Shown piece after piece: positions 58,601 through 64,000 of a stretch of DNA of 64,000 nt (the stretch's first letter is position 1; each line of letters opens with the position of its first letter). The notes below the pieces were generated by a model. That model did no database searches, was not told the DNA's origin, and saw nothing but the letters and a program-made list of their open reading frames with translations. Origin of the DNA: Megamerina dolium (Eukaryota; Arthropoda; Insecta; Diptera; Megamerinidae); NCBI GenBank assembly GCA_963854835.1, contig OY978526.1, forward strand, positions 75,798,418-75,862,417. Reading direction: 5' to 3'. Position numbers and translations under genes: made by a program.

Positions 58601-60121
58601 CGGCAAAAAAGAAGAATTTTTTGCATCGTATTATGACTGGCAATAAAAAGTGGGTCCATTACTAAAATCCCAAACGCAAAAAATCATGGGTTACTACAAA
58701 GCCCAATATTCATGGCTCAAACGTAATGCTGTGTATATGGTGGGATCAACTGGGTGTGGTGTATTATAGGCTGCTTCAACCGAACGAACCCATCACAGGC
58801 GATCGCTACATACAACAATTAATGCGTTTGAGCCGAGCACTAAAACAAACAAACGTATATTCATATTGTTATTAAAATAAATGCTTGAAAACAGCAAAAA
58901 ATTTACCAAATTAAGTAATACTACCAATATGATTGTTTTATGTACTCCATATGAGCGTAAGTGCTCCGAAATAGGAGTCAGAAGAGTGTTTTTTTGGACT
59001 CTTATGTTTTGCTGGGTTGTGACACCACTTTTTTAAAGCTCTCAAGATATTTTTCGTAGCTTCTTTTAAGTTTCCTAGTGAAAACGAAGAATTACACAGT
59101 TCCACAAATTAAGATCGGTTGCCTGGCGGACTAATCCCAAAAAATGAATTTTTTGCCTTTTTTGCAGTTCTTTAGGCAAGCAGAAAGCCTGAGTTGTGCT
59201 GGCGGAGGAAATTCGACTACTATTTTAGACCCCCAAAATCCATAGAATGTGATTACTCTACATCTTCTAGTATACTAAACATACTACTACTAAAATTCAC
59301 TATCTAATTTATATAAAAAAAAATATTCAACTAATTTCTTTTTTCGCAGAGAAAAATCTCGATCTCAAAGGCGGTTTTCTCACAATAAAAAAAAAGCTTT
59401 AAAAAAAGTATCTTAAAATGAAAGAGCAAACCGACATATGGCGACAGATTTAGACAAAACCATAAGAACATGGTAGGATGTAGCTATATCAAATATGATC
59501 TCCATGCATTGGGGCATGACGGCAACTCCCGTAAAAGAAATATTGATATCGCTCTAATTAATATACTAAACGATACATATAAATATTTGTGTTTTGTTTG
59601 AAAAAGGATATCAAAAATGAAATTAATTCACGCGGTCCTGTTCGATGTTCCAAAGTAAGATGACCCGCAAAATCGTCTGTGACTAGATTCGGCTCACCGC
59701 CTGGCAGACTGGCACACAGTGGGCATACCACTTCAAGGCCGGTTTCCGTATGTTCAGCGGAGACATGCTCCAATAGTGTGGCATCACTAAATCCCATTTT
59801 CTTGCAATAGGGGCAAGTGAAACTTTGTGGTTGCTCTGTATTGAGCATTTCACCGCCAAAAAATAGTTCTATGTCCGAACGTGTGAGTATGCATTGCATT
59901 GGATGATCGACCAAATGGCGTGTTGAAGTTACACCTTCTTCATAACAATCGGCACATAGATCGTAATCGTAACAAATCAAACACTTGTATCGGCGTCCAC
60001 TGAAGTTGCTTTTGAGACACGAATCACAGCTGACTCCTGTTAAGAAATAATTTAGGCTCAATCATTAACAAATGGTCCCATTTGACACACAAATTTCACA
60101 ATTACCTTCATGACGACTCAT
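55683..60121 (-). CDS. Kcmf1: KCMF1-type ZZ zinc-finger E3 ubiquitin ligase
   Basis: Five exons, 60121-60106, 60036-59612, 57386-57126, 56994-56375 and 56298-55683, join exactly in frame to about 645 residues. Introns 1, 3 and 4 are GT-AG; intron 2 is AT-AC (separate entry). Residues 9-57 are a ZZ zinc finger (CDSC, YKCLICYDYDLCADCYEE, H-x3-H). A paired C2H2-type region follows (FTCPYCKKMGF, then EHVSAEH, and VVCPLCASLPGG with HLTLEH). After the U12 junction comes the conserved block LGGPRARRSNMHFSSSSGLS. The C-terminus is long and low-complexity (Gly, Gln and Ser runs), much longer than vertebrate KCMF1 (about 380 residues). KCMF1 acts with UBR4 in N-degron, autophagy and proteasomal turnover. 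The Drosophila ortholog is CG11984 (from memory). Confidence 0.95.
57475..57720 (-). mobile_element. Decayed SINE fragments
   Basis: 'ttagccgattccaaacg' and 'cagctttgtcacaaagctct' resemble the SINE body (ttagccggttccgaacgg; gagctttgtcacagagctct). A second, partial repeat of the same region follows at about 57670-57710. The tRNA-like head is not seen. Confidence 0.4.
58253..58850 (+). pseudogene. Mauritiana-type mariner transposase relic in U12 intron
   Basis: ATG at 58253 is followed, with frameshifts, by WFRWFKCGDFSVNGKA-like sequence, then EDLLSEDSCQTQEEFAEPLS, TTCEQLLQRQKRR and HRIMTGNKKWVHY. Here the first catalytic Asp is Asn (TGNKKW instead of TGDEKW). It continues through MLCIWWDQLGVVYYRLLQPN and LMRLSRALKQT and then stops. 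The second and third catalytic Asp and the C-terminus are missing. It is antisense to KCMF1 and non-functional. Confidence 0.85.
58860..59560. other. Remainder of KCMF1 intron 2
   Basis: Non-coding intronic sequence; nothing recognisable beyond the U12 signals at the ends. Confidence 0.6.
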
Positions 60122-63100
60122 TATTTAGAGATCGATTTAAAAGAGAAAAGCAAATCCAAAACTAAATTCCTTGCTGTGGACTTACTGTCAATTTGTATAG
60201 CACGTTCTATTGTTGTTGAGTTTGTCGATTGACACCTTAAATATTTGTTCGAAATTTACAGCTCCTTTTTGTTTTTCTTTATTAAGACGGTGTATGTTCT
60301 GATGTGTTGGTTGAAACAACACTGCCAATACAACACCACTACTACACTAGCTTGCCGTCGTCGTCGATTGAATAGGTTTGAATGTGTTTGATGTTCAATA
60401 AACGTGGTTTTGAATACCACAATTTATCAATAATAAATGACAATAGTTAATAATAATTATAATAATAATAATAGTAATAATGATAATAATAATATTAATA
60501 ATACAAAGAACAATATAATCTAATATTAACTGCTTCTGCTTTTTTTGATACTATTTTTTTTAAATCTGGTTCTCATTGAACTGACTTATTCTAGTTGGGG
60601 GGAAAATCGACAGCTTAACAGTGCGTGCGTGTGTGTGTGTGCTTGCGTGGGAGTGTGTGTGTGGTGTTAAGAAATCCTTGTTTGTACTTTCTTATTGTTG
60701 TTTTTCTTTAACGGGTTCTTCGTGACTGCAGAAATAGCAATTTATACTGTAGAAAGAGAACAAAAAAAATAAAAAATAATAAGAAATTTGTTAGTAAAAT
60801 ACTGCAAAAACAACATAAAATATTTCATTGGCACTTGCAAAAAGGAGAGCAAAAATTGTTTTTTGTCACCAGCATTCTAGTGATAATACCGGTCCAGCTA
60901 TTTTCAATACATATTTACTTGCACAGATTTTTCTAATATGAACATTGATATTCCCACATTATAATCACGAACACGCGTAATACCTAATGCTACCTCTACT
61001 AATCACATCTGCAGCTACTAAACTGCATGTACCTTTTATTATGCTTTGTTTGAATTTAAACGAATATGTACATATAAAATGTTTTATTTTTTTCATTTGC
61101 AACTTTCTTCTAACACCGTAACACCTATACGTACGGTTCGGGGTTTTCGTTAATATTATGTATATGCATGTTTTTTTCACTTCTTTTCCCATTGCTTTGC
61201 CTGAACAAATATGAATACACATAGGATAGGAATTATGTACTTTTTTTGCTGTTGTTTTGATCTCTTTTGGCTTTTAAAATAATTGAGATGAGGTGGAAAA
61301 TAATCACTGAATACAATAAAAAAGTAAACTTTCTTTGTTCTTGTTTTTCTTTCCCCTTTCTTTTTATTTTTTTTTGTGTTCTTTTGGGAATAATATTTTT
61401 ATGGTATTTTTGCTGTCACTTTAGCATTATTCATTGCCAAAATTTATTTTTAACTTTTTACTCCCAAAGCAATAAAAATGCTTCATCTTATTGTGCTTTT
61501 TGTAGCTACGACGTATGTTATTCGCGACCAAACACTGTCACGGTAAATGTTAAATGTAGTATTAATCAAATACTTGCACGAGATACATCATTGAACAACT
61601 AACCTTTTGTTTAAATTAATTAAAATATATAACACAACTATGAAATGTTTTTGTAATTATTTTCTTTAGAAAATTACAAAAGCTTATTTTTGGTCTGCAG
61701 CAGATTAGAACAGCAGAGCAGTAAAATGCAACATTTCAATAATATATCAACCTCTTTCTAACGCACTGATTGTCTATCCTTCTTTCATTGGAATGAAAAA
61801 GATAATTATATATACAGACGACGACGATGATGATCTTCAGATAATTTAATTTTTTTAAGTTTATGTCATTATGCGAATTGTAAAAATTAAAATTTTTATT
61901 GGAAATAAAAAGAGTACAAGTATACAAATTTGCAAGAAATCCAAACAGGAAGAATTGGTAATAAAATATGACGAATTCGATTAAGAGCACTAAAATGCAG
62001 CGCAATTGCTATAGCTGTCAATGCCGTTATTGTTGTATGACGGCTGCAGAATTGCGTTGCTGCTGCTGCACTTGCAATTAGATTTTCCAAATGGCTAGCA
62101 CAAAGTATGTTTCAATATAAACGAAAAGGACGGAAAAAATTGTAATATGCCCTCCTTATGTTTATGTGTATATTGAAAACATAACCATCAATTGCAAATG
62201 CACATATGACCAGAACTACGTAACACTTAGTCCGGTTGAAGTTGTTAATATTTACATTAATTCACTAATTTCATAATTATTATAACACTTATAATTTGTG
62301 TTTTCAAATTTAGTTGACGAGGTGCACAATTCACTATTAAAATATTGCAAAACACTTGGAAATATGCCCATACATATATGTATATGACTTCTACGCAATT
62401 AACAAAATTAGTATATTCTTCACAGTTTTCACAGTTAACAATTCGTTTTTCCTTCTTTTGCACAACGAGCTCAGTCACTTTGGATGCGCTCTCGTCTGTC
62501 TCGAAATTTATCTTCCTTCTGTTCACTAATTATATTTTTGTATCTCTTGTACTCGCGATGACAAATGAAAAATTACAATTGCTCTTTTATCCTAATTTTT
62601 TTTTTGCTACTTATTGCAAGTGGAAAATTTTCAATACCAGTGGATGAAAACTCAGTGAAAGTTTGCATACTTTATTTTGCGGCGATACGATTAAAATAGT
62701 TTATGGATGATTACGACTTTTACAAATATGTAATTGCAATGCAATACAGCAATTAAACGTAATAATTTTGATTTAAAAAACTTTTAGACTGCACGATTTT
62801 TTTTTGCTTTTTTTGTAATGATTTCCACTTCTTTCTGATTCAATTGGAATTTGGTACTTTCTGATTCGATTGCAAGATTTTTTACAGTTCTTTCCACATA
62901 TGTTTTAACGCATATATGCTTGTCTCTTTTGTACATATTAAATGTTATGGCTTATAAAATATATACATCAACTTTTGACTTGACTGAGTTTTGTGGAACC
63001 TACATCATAAAAATGCTGCCAAATCAGTATTCTCAAAGCAGCAAGCATTGCCAACTAAATATTTCTTTATGCTCAATTGATCGACGGAGGACAAATCATC

Positions 63101-63195
63101 TGCATAGTAATCGGATTGTCATTTATTTAGTTTCCAATGTAAAAATAAGATATTTTTTATTTTTATATTATTTATATGTGTCAACAATTCAACTT
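60122..63195. other. Region upstream of KCMF1: 5' UTR/promoter and AT-rich DNA
   Basis: The KCMF1 start codon is in a tiny 16-nt coding part of its first exon, so the 5' UTR and promoter lie just above 60121. Microsatellites are present: (AAT)n at about 60450-60510 and (TG)n at about 60625-60662. No gene was recognised. A small spliceosomal subunit gene expected here from Drosophila order was looked for and not seen. Confidence 0.45.
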
Positions 63196-63201
63196 TTAAT
63201 A

Positions 63202-64000
63202 TCATTTTTTAGTTTCATTCGGCGATTTATCTTTTCTTGCATTTGCTGAATTAGATCTGCTGCTATTTTTGAAATCACGATAACGTGGACGTTTTGGTGG
63301 ATTATCCACCTCGCTTTCGGTCGTAGTGGTATCTACGTCCGCAGAGCCGGAACCTTTACCCTGAGTGTTACTACCACCAGCAGCATCATCTTCATCATCT
63401 GTTGATTGACTGGATCTAGCTATCTCCTCTTCACGTCTCTTGCGTGTATCCAACCAAGCCTGCATCGTTTTATTCATTGGCAGTTTTTTAGTTTTTTGTA
63501 CTAATTCAATTGGTTTGTTACATTGATCAGATTTGTGGCGTGAGTTGTTAACGATATTTGAAACACGATGCCATCGAATATTCTCCACTGGACGTATCAA
63601 TTTTAATGCTTGCTCATCTGGTACACGCTTAAAATCTAACCAATCCTATAAATAAATTTTTTTTTTACCACATACACTGCCATTCAAACATGCGACTAAG
63701 TCATACGTACATTCAATTGTTGTTCTGTTTCCAAAATAGCAGGCATTCGATGGTGTAGCCACGAAAGTACTTTTGTAGATTGAAATGTTATAATGCTATA
63801 GCTAAATATTTTATCACCATTGTCATCCTGCCATATATCGTAAATTCCAGCCATTTTAAGTAAATTTACATTTTCTGGTTTCCATGTTGATTTATCATAT
63901 ATTTTAATGTCGCTATCTTTTTGCGGCATATACAATAAGTGTACATCACGCTCTGAAGGTTTTGCCGATTTCGTGGTTTGCCATTCGTAGTAGCCCTCGC
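63202..64000 (-). CDS. HMCES-type SRAP-domain abasic-site processing protein, partial
   Basis: Two minus-strand exons, 63711 to beyond 64000 (cut by the window edge) and 63645-63202, join in phase 0 across a 65-bp GT-AG intron. The SRAP domain's middle and end are seen: GYYEWQTTK, KMAGIYDIWQD, then LSWLHHRMPAILETEQQLN and DWLDFKRVPDEQALKLI, then VENIRWHRVSNIVNNSRH. SRAP proteins of the HMCES type crosslink through an N-terminal Cys to abasic sites in single-stranded DNA and shield them. The catalytic Cys2 lies outside the window. The His in HHRMPAIL belongs to the active site of the family. The C-terminal tail is acidic then basic (DDEDDAAGG, then PPKRPRYRD). Probably Drosophila CG11986 (from memory). 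Confidence 0.9.

Larger units (their letters stand above)
57387..59611 (-). other. AT-AC, U12-type intron of the KCMF1 gene
   Basis: On the minus strand, exon 2 ends TTTTTG at 59612 and the intron begins ATATCCTTT, a perfect match to the U12 5' splice-site consensus. It ends CTATAC at 57387. A branch-site-like TCCATAAC (consensus TTCCTTAAC) ends 11 nt before the 3' end, and there is no polypyrimidine tract next to the acceptor. The join is phase 0 and yields RELISFL|DEPSAIRHGG, which reads as continuous conserved protein. No AG lies where the exon must start. The 2,225-bp intron also holds a mariner relic and SINE fragments. Confidence 0.88.

Noticed and set aside
59626..59634. GT donor (GTGAATT) as the end of KCMF1 exon 2
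   Set aside because: It leaves phase 1 and no AG lies where the next conserved exon must start; the AT-AC pair fits frame, consensus and branch site.
60122..63195. Small SF3B5-like gene expected from Drosophila gene order
   Set aside because: Looked for its characteristic short conserved protein in all frames and did not see it; it may lie elsewhere.
1..64000. CRISPR arrays, operons, phage or bacterial defence systems
   Set aside because: The window is eukaryotic: spliced genes, SINEs, LINEs and mariners; no regularly spaced repeat arrays seen.

Overview
The window looks like nuclear DNA of a higher fly (Diptera: Brachycera). It is AT-rich, has short introns with GT-AG ends, and is dense in mariner-family, SINE, MITE and LINE remnants. 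The gene content matches Drosophila proteins well. A tephritid-type fruit fly is plausible, but that is an inference from general character and not from a diagnostic marker. Nothing prokaryotic is present.

Layout. 1-6,250: transposon relics (a mariner/Tc1-type transposase pseudogene, and a mellifera-type mariner split by a tRNA-derived SINE). 6,261-12,053 (minus): six exons of a sugar-porter-family transporter with a very long glycosylatable loop; its introns carry a SINE, a mauritiana-type mariner and a perfect 105-bp tandem duplication. 12,060-31,750: about 20 kb with no convincing host gene, holding MITEs, SINEs, mariner fragments and a full-length irritans-type mariner with both terminal inverted repeats. 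31,795-36,906: a compact housekeeping cluster of MYG1 (+), proteasome beta-3 (-) and an RNF126/iruka-type RING ubiquitin ligase (+). 38,700-41,800: an unexplained GC-richer block and dispersed repeats. 42,125-44,211 (+): a four-exon gene for an acidic 548-residue protein I do not recognise. 44,340-55,600: SINE, LINE pieces (one nested inside another), MITEs, AT-rich DNA. 55,683-60,121 (-): KCMF1-type ZZ zinc-finger ubiquitin ligase. 63,202-64,000 (-): 3' part of an HMCES/SRAP-domain abasic-site protein that continues past the window.

The order MYG1, Prosbeta3, iruka, unknown, Kcmf1, SRAP matches, from memory, a run of consecutively numbered Drosophila genes (CG11980-CG11986). This would be a conserved microsynteny block expanded by repeats. 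Functionally the genes are unrelated housekeeping genes, although three (a proteasome subunit and two ubiquitin ligases) belong to the ubiquitin-proteasome pathway.

The strongest unusual signal is an AT-AC, U12-type intron in the KCMF1 gene: a perfect ATATCCTTT donor, a branch-site-like element 11 nt before the end, and an AC acceptor, with the reading frame joining exactly. The other leads are the unidentified acidic protein, the long-loop transporter, and several short inverted-repeat element families, one with a perfect 37-bp terminal repeat.
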